Shown here one piece after another: positions 1 through 6,788 of a stretch of 16,275 nucleotides of DNA. The notes under the pieces were generated by a model, which saw nothing but the letters and a program-made list of their open reading frames with translations, had not been told where the DNA came from and ran no database searches. The translations under genes and the position numbers were made by a program. Origin of the DNA: Candidatus Gastranaerophilales bacterium (GTDB lineage: Bacteria > Cyanobacteriota > Vampirovibrionia > Gastranaerophilales > Gastranaerophilaceae); assembly GCA_900552525.1 (NCBI GenBank), contig UNSK01000042.1, forward strand, positions 1 to 16,275, in the 5' to 3' direction. Positions within the stretch are counted from its first letter, which is position 1. Each line of letters starts with the position of its first letter.

Positions 1-28
1 AAGACCTCGCGCCTTTTGTATATAACTA

Positions 29-892
29 CTATTTGCCTAATTGGCTCATAACTTCATCTGCGAAGTTATCATTTCTTTTTTCAAGACCTTCGCCAAGAAC
101 GTATCTATCAAATTTAACAATGTTAAATTTACCGCTGATTAACTGTTCAATAGTTTGTTCAGGGTTTTTAACAAAAGGCTGTTCAACTAAACATCTTTGA
201 GCCATTAATTTGTTAACTCTTCCTTCAACAATCTTAGCTCTGATTTGTTCAGGTTTCTTAGCCAAATCTTCTTTACCCATTTCGATTCTTGTTTCTTCTT
301 CGATTACAGAAGCTGGAATATCTTTTCTTGAAACGAATTCAGGGGCAGAAGATGCGATATGTAAGCAAATATCTTTTGCAAGAACTTCATCTTTAGCATC
401 AGTTTCAAGTAAAACACCAATTTTACCGTTGTGAATATAAGTAGCAACATTGCCTTCGTATCTTACAAATCTTCTAATAGTAATTTTTTCACCGATAGAA
501 GCAATTTTTTCTTTGATTACATCTGCAACAGGCTTGCCTGATTTTGGGCAAACAGTTGCCAGTAAAGCATCCACGTCAACAGGATTTGCTTCTGCTACGA
601 GTTGAGCTAAACCATTTGTTAATTCAATAAATTCAGCATTTTTAGCAACGAAGTCTGTTTCGCAGTTAACTTCAATCATAGCACCGCAAGAATCAGAAAC
701 GAAAGAACCAACTCTTCCTTCTGCAGCAATTCTGCCCATTTTCTTATCAGCAGAAGCCATACCTTTTTGGCGTAAAACTTCCATTGCCTTTTCCATATCA
801 CCATCAACTTCAACAAGAGCTTTTTTAGCATCCATCATGCCAGCGCCTGTTTTATCACGGAGTTCTTTTACCATTGTAGCTGTAATATTCAT
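29..892 (-). CDS. tsf: Elongation factor Ts
   Basis: This is EF-Ts, the cytoplasmic guanine-nucleotide exchange factor that recycles EF-Tu from its GDP to its GTP form. At 287 aa it is close to the usual length of about 280. The N-terminal UBA-like segment carries the family signature KTGAGMMDAKKAL (residues 14-26). The EF-Tu contact motif TDFVAKN is at residues 79-85, where the Asp-Phe pair is the known element that disturbs the Mg2+ site of EF-Tu. The remainder is dimerisation-core sequence with the GKIGVLLE and HIASSAPEFVS stretches typical of the family. The ATG at 890-892 is preceded by a strong AAGGAGA ribosome binding site, and the stop is TAG. It lies 71 nt downstream of rpsB, the order conserved in most bacteria. 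A hairpin sits in the gap just before the ribosome binding site. Nothing is broken or unusual. Call is secure. Confidence 0.98.
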   Translation of the reverse strand: MNITATMVKELRDKTGAGMMDAKKALVEVDGDMEKAMEVLRQKGMASADKKMGRIAAEGRVGSFVSDSCGAMIEVNCETDFVAKNAEFIELTNGLAQLVAEANPVDVDALLATVCPKSGKPVADVIKEKIASIGEKITIRRFVRYEGNVATYIHNGKIGVLLETDAKDEVLAKDICLHIASSAPEFVSRKDIPASVIEEETRIEMGKEDLAKKPEQIRAKIVEGRVNKLMAQRCLVEQPFVKNPEQTIEQLISGKFNIVKFDRYVLGEGLEKRNDNFADEVMSQLGK

Positions 893-912
893 TTTATAAT
901 TCTCCTTCTTGG

Positions 913-945
913 GGTAAATAAGAGGGAGAATTCCCTCTTTTTACC
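913..945 (-). promoter_or_regulatory. Intercistronic hairpin between rpsB and tsf
   Basis: A long inverted repeat is seen directly. In minus-strand RNA sense, an outer 6-bp stem (GGTAAA with TTTACC, 940-945 and 913-918) stacks on an 8-bp inner stem (AAGAGGGA with TCCCTCTT, 932-939 and 920-927). They are separated by one bulged base at 919, and the loop is the 4-nt ATTC. No U-run follows on the minus strand, so it is unlikely to be a full terminator. It sits immediately before the tsf ribosome binding site. By inference it could act as an RNase processing or stability element, or tune tsf expression relative to rpsB. Confidence 0.6.
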
Positions 946-963
946 TTTAAGTTAATTTAGTAA

Positions 964-1728
964 CTATACTGTAGCTGCTTCTTCAACACCGGCATCAGCT
1001 GCTGTTACAGCTTCAACTTTGCCTTTTGAATTAGCATTGTTTTCTCTTAACTGTTTACCTTCTAAAACAGCATCAGCTAATTTAGAAGTAATAAGCTTAA
1101 TTGAACGGATTGCATCATCATTACCAGGGATAATGTAGTTTATGCCTTCCGGATTAGCATTTGTATCAGCTAAACAGATAACAGGTATATTTAATTTGTT
1201 AGCTTCTTTAATAGCAATATCTTCTTTTGCCTGGTCTACTACGAATATAATATCAGGTAAACCGCGCATTTCTTTGATACCGCCGAGAGTTTTGCTCAAT
1301 TTTGAAAGCTGTCTGTTTAATTGAGCCTGTTCTTTTTTAGGTAATTTTTCAATATGTCCGGAAGCAATAAATTCTTCCATTTCTCTAAGTTTGTTAACTC
1401 TTCCTCTGATAGTTTCAAAGTTAGTTAACATACCGCCTAACCATCTTCTGTTAATATAATAAGCACCGGCACGGTTAGCTTCTTCAGCAACTACTTCTGC
1501 TGCCTGTTTTTTAGTACCTACAAAAAGGACATTTCTTCCTTTTGCTGCATATTCTCTAACTGCATCATAAGCTGCGTCTAATAGTTCGGTAGTTTTTCTC
1601 AAATCAAGAATATAAATACCGTTTCTTGCACCGTAAATATACGGTTTCATTTTTGGATTCCAGTGCTGAGTCTGGTGTCCAAAGTGTACGCCTGCTTCTA
1701 AAAGTTCAATAAGTGATGCTACTGACAT
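964..1728 (-). CDS. rpsB: 30S ribosomal protein S2 (uS2)
   Basis: This is ribosomal protein uS2 of the small subunit, which sits between the head and body of the 30S particle and helps S1 to bind. At 254 aa it has the normal size plus a short acidic, alanine/valine-rich tail at the C-terminus. Family signatures are visible: [19 protein letters not shown] (13-31), [22 protein letters not shown], the coiled-coil hairpin rich in Lys and Gln near the middle, [10 protein letters not shown], and the [19 protein letters not shown] segment. The ATG at 1726-1728 follows a clear AAAGGAGA ribosome binding site, and the stop is TAG. It is first in an rpsB-tsf pair. Upstream lies a 137-nt untranslated gap with only short inverted repeats (TTTAAC with GTTAAA at 1782-1797; TAGTG with CACTA at 1819-1832). 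S2 autoregulates through its leader in some bacteria, but I cannot identify a known S2 leader fold here. Confidence 0.98.
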   Translation of the reverse strand: MSVASLIELLEAGVHFGHQTQHWNPKMKPYIYGARNGIYILDLRKTTELLDAAYDAVREYAAKGRNVLFVGTKKQAAEVVAEEANRAGAYYINRRWLGGMLTNFETIRGRVNKLREMEEFIASGHIEKLPKKEQAQLNRQLSKLSKTLGGIKEMRGLPDIIFVVDQAKEDIAIKEANKLNIPVICLADTNANPEGINYIIPGNDDAIRSIKLITSKLADAVLEGKQLRENNANSKGKVEAVTAADAGVEEAATV

Positions 1729-1865
1729 CTTTTGTCTCCTTTGTTTTTTTAACTTGTTTTACTACGGGCTGCACTGTTTCATTTAACGATTGTTAAACTA
1801 GAGCAGAGTCTATCAAACTAGTGTAACCACTAAAATCGTAGTATAAACATGTTTTCAAGGCAAGT

Positions 1866-3821
1866 TTATATTAAGTCAATCATCTTTTCTGTAACAATAA
1901 AATCCTTAACAGGGATTTGAAACGGCTTTTTTATATCAGGAGTTGAGGTCTTTAATTGAATATCTGTAGGAATAATAGAATAATTATCATATAGGAAAAC
2001 CTTTCCATCCGGGGTAATCATCTTAAGGTAACGCATATTTGCAGCAGAAAGTTTTTCATATACTTTTATCCGGTCATAATTTTGCTCTGCAATTTCTCTA
2101 TCCTTATCTATGCGATTAATCATACTAAATTTTTCTGGATTTTTTGTTTTATAGAATTTTTCCATTCTGCCTGAAGTAAACATTCTGGTACTATAGTTAT
2201 TTAGAATATCAACATATTGTTTAAATTCTTTTTTGGTCAGCATACCAAAATGAGCTCTAAGATTAAGCTCCTGCATAATATGTATAATCGCAGGAGTAAA
2301 GTCATTCAGACGAAATCCTTTCATTTCTTCTATACTATTATCAAGGACTCTTATTATCACATTGAGTTTTTTCGAGTCTAATACTGGTTTAAAAGTCAAA
2401 AGCACATTAGCAGTGTCCTTAACATATTGCGTGTATCTATCACGCGCCTTTTTGTAATCTTCACTCAGAGAAGCTTCTTCCTGCTCATATTCACTTCCGA
2501 CTTTTCTTATCGGACGGTACAGCTCATCCAGATTGAACTCTGAATTAACAGCCTGCACATATTTAGGTCTGAACGGATTTATTGAAATATTAATCTGGTG
2601 AAAGTTCTTGTAATTTCCATCTTGCATAAGCTTTCGAGCATACTCTTCTGCCGCAGCCTGCTTATCTGCATTTACCCCCTTATTTACCCCTGTCCCCCAG
2701 CCGTTCGTATCAAAAACCGGACTATAGCCCAAAGCGTCTTTCATAATTTTTGCAATTTCAATAAAATCGTGTTTTTGGCCTTCCTTATCATACAAATGAC
2801 AGTCCAGTGCATCAGCATCGAAAGAACAATCTATATACGGCTGTCCGTGATGGTGTACAGGATTAACTCCCAGCCTGTTTCTAAGCTCCTTAACATCATT
2901 GCAGATTTGTAATAAATCTTCAAACGGGTATCTTTTAATAAACGGCTGGGCATTTGCATAACAGTGCAGACAGTGGTTTGTACACCCGCTTATCATATTA
3001 ATAGAATGCAGGTCAGTCAATGCAAATGCAATCTGCTTTAGGGAAAGGCCTTCAAAAGTTTTTAGCCCCTGCTGTATTCCCTCAAGTTTTTCAAAATTCA
3101 AATCGCATAATTTTTTATTAAAAATCTTATTTATAAATTTTGTTCTTTGCGCGTTACGTAATGCATCACTGTGCCCTTTAAAGCTTATCGGTCTATAATT
3201 TCTAATAATTAATTCAGGATGCCCCTTTTTCAAATCCCCGAGTTTTTTGGGAGTCAATTTGGAAGAAAAATCAGCCTGTAATGAAGGTTTTGCATTTCCT
3301 CTTATTTGAAGAAGTTTTGCATATTGCTTAGTCAAACTTTTAAAATATCTGCCTGCAAAGTCAGTAACTCCCAGCCACGGGTCAATAATTAAGGCATCTT
3401 TATTTTTAAAATGATATTTTTTATCGGGTTTAATTTCTTTATCTGTGATAAAAGCAACTTCATGTTTTGCAAACCCTTTTCCTGCAAAAATTTTGCCTGA
3501 ATAAACATTCTTCTGCCCGTTGATTCTTGCGATTAATTCTGCGAGTTTTGCTTCTTCAGAACAGTTGCCAAGCCCTCCTTGAAGGCTTTCCAAAACATAC
3601 CTGTACAAATTCTTCTCATCAATTTCCATATTGTATCTTTGTGCAGCAAATTTTAAAGCATATCTCAATGACATATTTCCCCAGAATAAATCTTTAACTT
3701 TATCCTCTCCAATCATTGAAACAATTCTGCTTTCAGAAACATGCGGATATAGACTGTGCGCCTTACGTGTTATCAGGTCTGCATTTCTTATTACTTTTTG
3801 CCGGCTTTCAAATGTAATCAT
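1866..3821 (-). CDS. Radical SAM protein with N-terminal Cys-His-Asp (papain/transglutaminase-like) domain
   Basis: This 651-aa protein appears to join two domains. Residues about 75-160 contain GNCSEE (Cys87), then KHEVAF (His120), then IIDPW (Asp147). That Cys...His...Asp order with a DPW motif is typical of transglutaminase-like and YopT/papain-like cysteine-enzyme folds. Residues 280-287 read CTNHCLHC, the CX3CX2C motif that binds the radical SAM 4Fe-4S cluster. It is followed by the triple histidine HHH at 323-325, FDTNGWG (370-376) and a long C-terminal part of about 275 residues. I see no second Cys cluster (SPASM type) after the barrel. There is no signal peptide or membrane segment, so it is probably cytoplasmic. 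The ATG at 3819-3821 has only a weak upstream AGG, 13 nt away, so the start is less certain than for neighbouring genes; the next Met codons are residues 36 and 50. The gene is divergent from the GH13 gene. Substrate and reaction are unknown. The radical SAM call is strong and the N-terminal call moderate. Confidence 0.75.
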   Translation of the reverse strand: MITFESRQKVIRNADLITRKAHSLYPHVSESRIVSMIGEDKVKDLFWGNMSLRYALKFAAQRYNMEIDEKNLYRYVLESLQGGLGNCSEEAKLAELIARINGQKNVYSGKIFAGKGFAKHEVAFITDKEIKPDKKYHFKNKDALIIDPWLGVTDFAGRYFKSLTKQYAKLLQIRGNAKPSLQADFSSKLTPKKLGDLKKGHPELIIRNYRPISFKGHSDALRNAQRTKFINKIFNKKLCDLNFEKLEGIQQGLKTFEGLSLKQIAFALTDLHSINMISGCTNHCLHCYANAQPFIKRYPFEDLLQICNDVKELRNRLGVNPVHHHGQPYIDCSFDADALDCHLYDKEGQKHDFIEIAKIMKDALGYSPVFDTNGWGTGVNKGVNADKQAAAEEYARKLMQDGNYKNFHQINISINPFRPKYVQAVNSEFNLDELYRPIRKVGSEYEQEEASLSEDYKKARDRYTQYVKDTANVLLTFKPVLDSKKLNVIIRVLDNSIEEMKGFRLNDFTPAIIHIMQELNLRAHFGMLTKKEFKQYVDILNNYSTRMFTSGRMEKFYKTKNPEKFSMINRIDKDREIAEQNYDRIKVYEKLSAANMRYLKMITPDGKVFLYDNYSIIPTDIQLKTSTPDIKKPFQIPVKDFIVTEKMIDLI

Positions 3822-3861
3822 ATTTGTGCAAAAACCTGTAAAAATTTTTCTTGATATTTAC

Positions 3862-3889
3862 TTAATAAAACTTTACGTTCGTTTGTAAA
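3862..3889 (-). promoter_or_regulatory. Candidate promoter for the radical SAM fusion gene
   Basis: On the minus strand a TTTACA -35-like box (3884-3889) and a TATTAA -10-like box (3862-3867) are separated by 16 bp. The predicted start of transcription lies about 30-35 nt before the ATG at 3821. The match is moderate and the region is very AT-rich, so chance matches are likely. Its -35 box overlaps that of the plus-strand promoter. Confidence 0.35.
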
Positions 3890-3911
3890 AAATATATATG
3901 CATGATATTAT
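3883..3911 (+). promoter_or_regulatory. Candidate sigma70-type promoter for the GH13 gene
   Basis: A TTGTAA -35 (3883-3888, 4 of 6 consensus bases) and a TATTAT -10 (3906-3911, 5 of 6) are separated by the ideal 17 bp. The expected leader is about 45 nt and ends in a good AAGGAGA ribosome binding site (3951-3957) before the ATG at 3963. Confidence 0.5.
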
Positions 3912-3962
3912 CCTTGTATACGTAATCCAAACAATCACAGATTATTATAAAAGGAGAACCCT

Positions 3963-6239
3963 ATGTTAGATTTTTTGTTTAAAAAAGAAGCAGGAAATGC
4001 TTGTGAAAATTTAAACAGCTTTTATTCTAAGTTAAGAGAAATGCATTCATTTGAGAGCATAACTGAAGAAAGAAAAGAGTATTTAAAATCTACAATGACA
4101 AGGTTCGGCTATCTTCCTTATCCGCAGATAAAAGCATTAGAAGAATTAACTGATGCAGAAGTTTTATTTGCTCTTGAATCAAAATGGGAAGCTAACGGTG
4201 TTTTTGAAAATGGAAGTTTCAGTTTCACAAAAGCCAGTGTGCTTGCCAGAAATAATGTAAAAGATTCAAGCTGGCTTCAAAAAGAAGGACACGACATTAA
4301 ACTTATTAACCTTGCAGGCTTAGGCGATGGTAATAAATCCAGCGGCTGTGGAAAATTTATGGATTGGCTGAGGGAATTATTAATTCTGCCATCAGGAAAT
4401 TTAAATAATAATATTTTCGGAACAACTATGTATTTAATTCCGTTCCACCCGCGTGAATTCGGCTGTGCTTATCTGCCTACAGCAAGTGCTGTGAGCCCTG
4501 CTCTTGAAGACAAAAACATTACAGAAAAAACAGGATGCGGTGCAGATGAACAGGTAAAATTATTCATACAAATGACACAGCTCGCAGGTCATCCGGTAAT
4601 TTATGATATACTTCCGCAGACCGGACGTTTTTCAAAAATAGTTTTAACAAATCCTGATTGCGCAAGATGGTTTGACACTAATGCCTTAATTTCTGAATTA
4701 ACTAAACATGTTGATGAAGCAGCTGCAAAACTTAAAGACAAATATTCAAAAGATGATCTGGATATTGTCAGCGGAATTTATAAAAAAGCGGTCAAGGGCG
4801 AAAGCTACGGCGATTTAACTGAACATTATCAAACTATTTTTAATGAGATTGATGAACTGTTAAAGGAAACTAAAATTTTCTTATCTAATTCTATGCTTGA
4901 AAAAAGTATTCAGGATAGATTACACAAAAAAGCAAAAATGATTATTAACAAGCTTAGCGGATACAATCACGGCAAAAAGATTTCCGAAAATGAGATTAAT
5001 AATCAGGGAGAAATAATACAAGGGCTTATTCAGGAAGGTATGTGGCCTGCTCCGGGCGGTGCGTGGTGCTCAGCAGGTGTTCCAATTTTTGATAAAATGA
5101 GCGAAGGAGCTTCATACCCTACTTTCAAACATTATAAATTTGACGGCGATGATGTTACTAAATTTGCAAACCTTGACTGTCAGACACCATATTATTTTGT
5201 ATGCCTTGAAAATGGCAAGTATAATAATGATGTTATTAAATTCTTTATTGATTATATGAAAAATCTTCAGGAAGAATTTAACTTTGACGGGTTCAGAGTT
5301 GACCACATTGACCATATTGTTGATGAAGTTTCTGAAAAGGATGGTACTCCGATAAGCTACAGAGCACCTAGAAAAGTTCTTGGAATGCTCAATAGCGCAA
5401 TGAAAGAAAAAATCCCGTATTTTGCAACACTTGCAGAATATATGCTCTGGGATAACTTCTATAAAGAATACCATCAGGATATGCACTTTGATTTGCTCTG
5501 GGGTAATGACATTGTTTCACAAAGCTACAAGACGCCGGAAGCGATTGCAGAAGATAATTTATATTTGGCTAACTACAATTCTTCTTCAAAAAAATCAACT
5601 CCGCTTTCCATCCTGAAAACTTATAATAATCAAGATGGAGAATTTGAAGCTATCAACAGATATCCCGGTCAGTTAGGAGAACAAGGAGCATTATTTAAAT
5701 GGTTTAAATACAAATTCCTACCTGGCGGACGTAATGCACAAAGACCGGTTATGTACATTGATGGAGATGAATCCTTTACAAAAACCGGTATGGAATATAT
5801 TATCGGAAACGAAGTTTCAATGAAGCGTGAAAAAGATTACGATTTTTACGCAAAATTTGATGCAATTGATAGATTTGTTAAAAATTCACCTGTTATTACT
5901 GATGGAGAAGCTCATATAATCAGACAGGATGATGACGGATTCGTTGTATGGCAAATTCAGAAAGAAGGATTGAAAAATTCAATTCTTGTTGCTGCTAACT
6001 ATAACTCTCCTACAGAAAAATTCTGTGTTGAAGAAAACGGAAACTCTTGGACAGAAGAAAGAGAAGGCAGAGAAGTGTTTGATAAAACTATCGAACTTTC
6101 ATGTGACTATTCTATTGTTTCTGAATTTAGATTTGATGGAACTGATTATATGGAAGAAAAATTTGTTGCAGCTACAAATTCGCTTTCTTTTGGGAAACTA
6201 ATGCCTGCAGAATTTAAGTTCTTCACAGTAATAAAATAA
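3963..6239 (+). CDS. Divergent GH13 (alpha-amylase superfamily) glycoside hydrolase or transglycosylase
   Basis: This 758-aa protein carries the four conserved GH13 regions in degenerate form. Region I is VIYDILPQTG (212-221), with Asp215 where the family has the DxxxNH aspartate, although the usual NH pair is missing. Region II is FDGFRVDHIDH (441-451), with Asp447 in the nucleophile position. Region III is ATLAEYML (488-495), with Glu492 as likely acid/base. Region IV is YNNQDG (554-559), with Asp558 in place of the NHD aspartate. Residues about 155-185 resemble the typical first barrel strand and loop. Residues about 640-758 fit the C-terminal beta domain. An unusually long, charged, helix-rich insert (about 245-345) lies between regions I and II. 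No signal peptide is seen, so it should act on intracellular alpha-glucan (glycogen-type) or an oligosaccharide. The start is supported by an AAGGAGA ribosome binding site. It is a single-gene unit with its own promoter and terminator. The subfamily and exact reaction cannot be read. Confidence 0.72.
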   Translation: MLDFLFKKEAGNACENLNSFYSKLREMHSFESITEERKEYLKSTMTRFGYLPYPQIKALEELTDAEVLFALESKWEANGVFENGSFSFTKASVLARNNVKDSSWLQKEGHDIKLINLAGLGDGNKSSGCGKFMDWLRELLILPSGNLNNNIFGTTMYLIPFHPREFGCAYLPTASAVSPALEDKNITEKTGCGADEQVKLFIQMTQLAGHPVIYDILPQTGRFSKIVLTNPDCARWFDTNALISELTKHVDEAAAKLKDKYSKDDLDIVSGIYKKAVKGESYGDLTEHYQTIFNEIDELLKETKIFLSNSMLEKSIQDRLHKKAKMIINKLSGYNHGKKISENEINNQGEIIQGLIQEGMWPAPGGAWCSAGVPIFDKMSEGASYPTFKHYKFDGDDVTKFANLDCQTPYYFVCLENGKYNNDVIKFFIDYMKNLQEEFNFDGFRVDHIDHIVDEVSEKDGTPISYRAPRKVLGMLNSAMKEKIPYFATLAEYMLWDNFYKEYHQDMHFDLLWGNDIVSQSYKTPEAIAEDNLYLANYNSSSKKSTPLSILKTYNNQDGEFEAINRYPGQLGEQGALFKWFKYKFLPGGRNAQRPVMYIDGDESFTKTGMEYIIGNEVSMKREKDYDFYAKFDAIDRFVKNSPVITDGEAHIIRQDDDGFVVWQIQKEGLKNSILVAANYNSPTEKFCVEENGNSWTEEREGREVFDKTIELSCDYSIVSEFRFDGTDYMEEKFVAATNSLSFGKLMPAEFKFFTVIK

Positions 6240-6264
6240 ATACTACCATTACATAGCATAAAAT

Positions 6265-6300
6265 GGGTAATACTAATTCAAACCAGAATTATATTTACCC
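6265..6300. other. Two-stem inverted repeat downstream of the GH13 gene
   Basis: GGGTAA (6265-6270) pairs with TTACCC (6295-6300). Inside it TAATTC (6274-6279) pairs with GAATTA (6286-6291). The two stems are separated by a symmetric 3x3 internal loop and closed by a 6-nt loop. No U-run follows, so it is not a terminator by itself. It begins 25 nt after the GH13 stop, so it may be a 3'-end stability structure or a protein-binding site. Confidence 0.4.
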
Positions 6301-6313
6301 CTGGAGTATAATT

Positions 6314-6341
6314 TACGATTAAGTAAACTACGATTAAGTAA
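6314..6341. repeat. Tandem 13-bp direct repeat
   Basis: Two perfect copies of TACGATTAAGTAA lie at 6314-6326 and 6329-6341, separated by 2 bp (15-bp period). A TATAAT box (6307-6312) lies just before the first copy. The region is between two convergent genes. Short tandem copies of this kind can be protein-binding sites or a local slippage duplication; the sequence alone does not decide. Confidence 0.6.
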
Positions 6342-6354
6342 TATAGGGATACAA

Positions 6355-6380
6355 CCGGATAGAAATATCCGGCTTTTCTT
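6355..6380 (+). terminator. Rho-independent terminator
   Basis: A perfect 7-bp stem, CCGGATA (6355-6361) with TATCCGG (6366-6372), is closed by a GAAA tetraloop and followed by CTTTTCTTT. This is a classic intrinsic terminator on the plus strand. It lies about 115 nt beyond the GH13 stop codon and should end that transcript or a short RNA started in the gap. The minus-strand reading lacks a U-tract. Confidence 0.8.
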
Positions 6381-6448
6381 TGTGCTACGCACGTAGACCT
6401 ATGGACGACTTGTATAGTGAGGCGACAAACTTTACGCCATTTACCCCT

Positions 6449-6718
6449 TTACCCCCTTTTGAATGTAAACGCTACAACCTTATCAAAATTTACATGAAGC
6501 CAGTCATAGTGAGAGCTTGTGTATTTGTCACAGGTCTGATTTTCATAAACATCATTTATCAAACACAAAGACGCATTAGTAAGATTTATATAAGCCTCTC
6601 TATTACATTCTTCGCAGTCATACACCTGACCAACAATTTGATAATGATTAGTAAGAAGTACAACACGATTGCTGCTGCTAATCTCCATAAGTCTTTTAAA
6701 TTCTTCTGATTTACTCAT
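6449..6718 (-). CDS. Small hypothetical protein, possible Sm-like beta barrel
   Basis: I do not recognise this 89-aa protein. It starts with a short amphipathic helix (SEEFKRLMEI), followed by alternating strand-like stretches: RVVLLT (18-23), YQIVGQVYD (26-34), AYINLTNASLCLI (42-54), WLHVNF (73-78) and KVVAFTF (80-86). A helix followed by about five short strands, with Gly after the second strand, resembles the Sm/Hfq-type small barrel, but no diagnostic Hfq motif is present, so this is a shape argument only. It has four cysteines (35, 38, 52, 63), including CEEC. It has no signal peptide or membrane segment. The ATG at 6716-6718 has an AGGA ribosome binding site about 8 nt upstream, and the stop is TAA. 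It is convergent with the GH13 gene and lies 70 nt downstream of the HD-GYP gene. The opposite-strand frame across the same bases is judged a shadow. Confidence 0.7.
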   Translation of the reverse strand: MSKSEEFKRLMEISSSNRVVLLTNHYQIVGQVYDCEECNREAYINLTNASLCLINDVYENQTCDKYTSSHYDWLHVNFDKVVAFTFKRG

Positions 6719-6733
6719 TTTTTTAATCCTATA

Positions 6734-6761
6734 CTTGTATTACAAATACAGAATTTATCAA
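6734..6761 (-). promoter_or_regulatory. Candidate promoter with overlapping dyad before the 89-aa gene
   Basis: On the minus strand TTGATA (-35, 6756-6761, 5 of 6 consensus bases) and TACAAG (-10, 6734-6739, 4 of 6) are 16 bp apart. A perfect dyad, TGTATT-ACA-AATACA (6736-6750), overlaps the -10 and spacer, the position expected for a repressor operator. Both are seen directly; function is inferred and the -10 is weak. Confidence 0.35.
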
Positions 6762-6788
6762 AATAAAAAACGAAGCAATTACCCGATT

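Noticed and set aside
1..28. Possible terminator arm after tsf (GC-rich GGCGCGAGG in minus sense)
   Set aside because: Only one arm could be inside the window, so pairing cannot be tested.
913..945. rpsB-tsf hairpin as a terminator of rpsB
   Set aside because: No U-run follows on the minus strand, and tsf must be expressed.
1742..1865. rpsB promoter and S2 leader structure
   Set aside because: TATACT and TTGAAA boxes exist but not at workable spacing, and the inverted repeats are too short to call a leader fold.
1866..2700. SPASM or other auxiliary-cluster domain in the C-terminal part of the radical SAM protein
   Set aside because: No cysteines were found in this part of the chain.
2598..2912. 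Plus-strand reading frame inside the radical SAM gene
   Set aside because: It is antisense to the conserved radical SAM region and has no supporting ribosome binding site.
5112..5486. Minus-strand reading frame inside the GH13 gene
   Set aside because: It covers the conserved GH13 region II and III coding bases and has no recognisable protein features, so it is a shadow.
6380..6709. Plus-strand reading frame of 109 codons opposite the 89-aa gene
   Set aside because: It starts inside the terminator tail, has no ribosome binding site, and its sequence looks like the antisense of a real gene.
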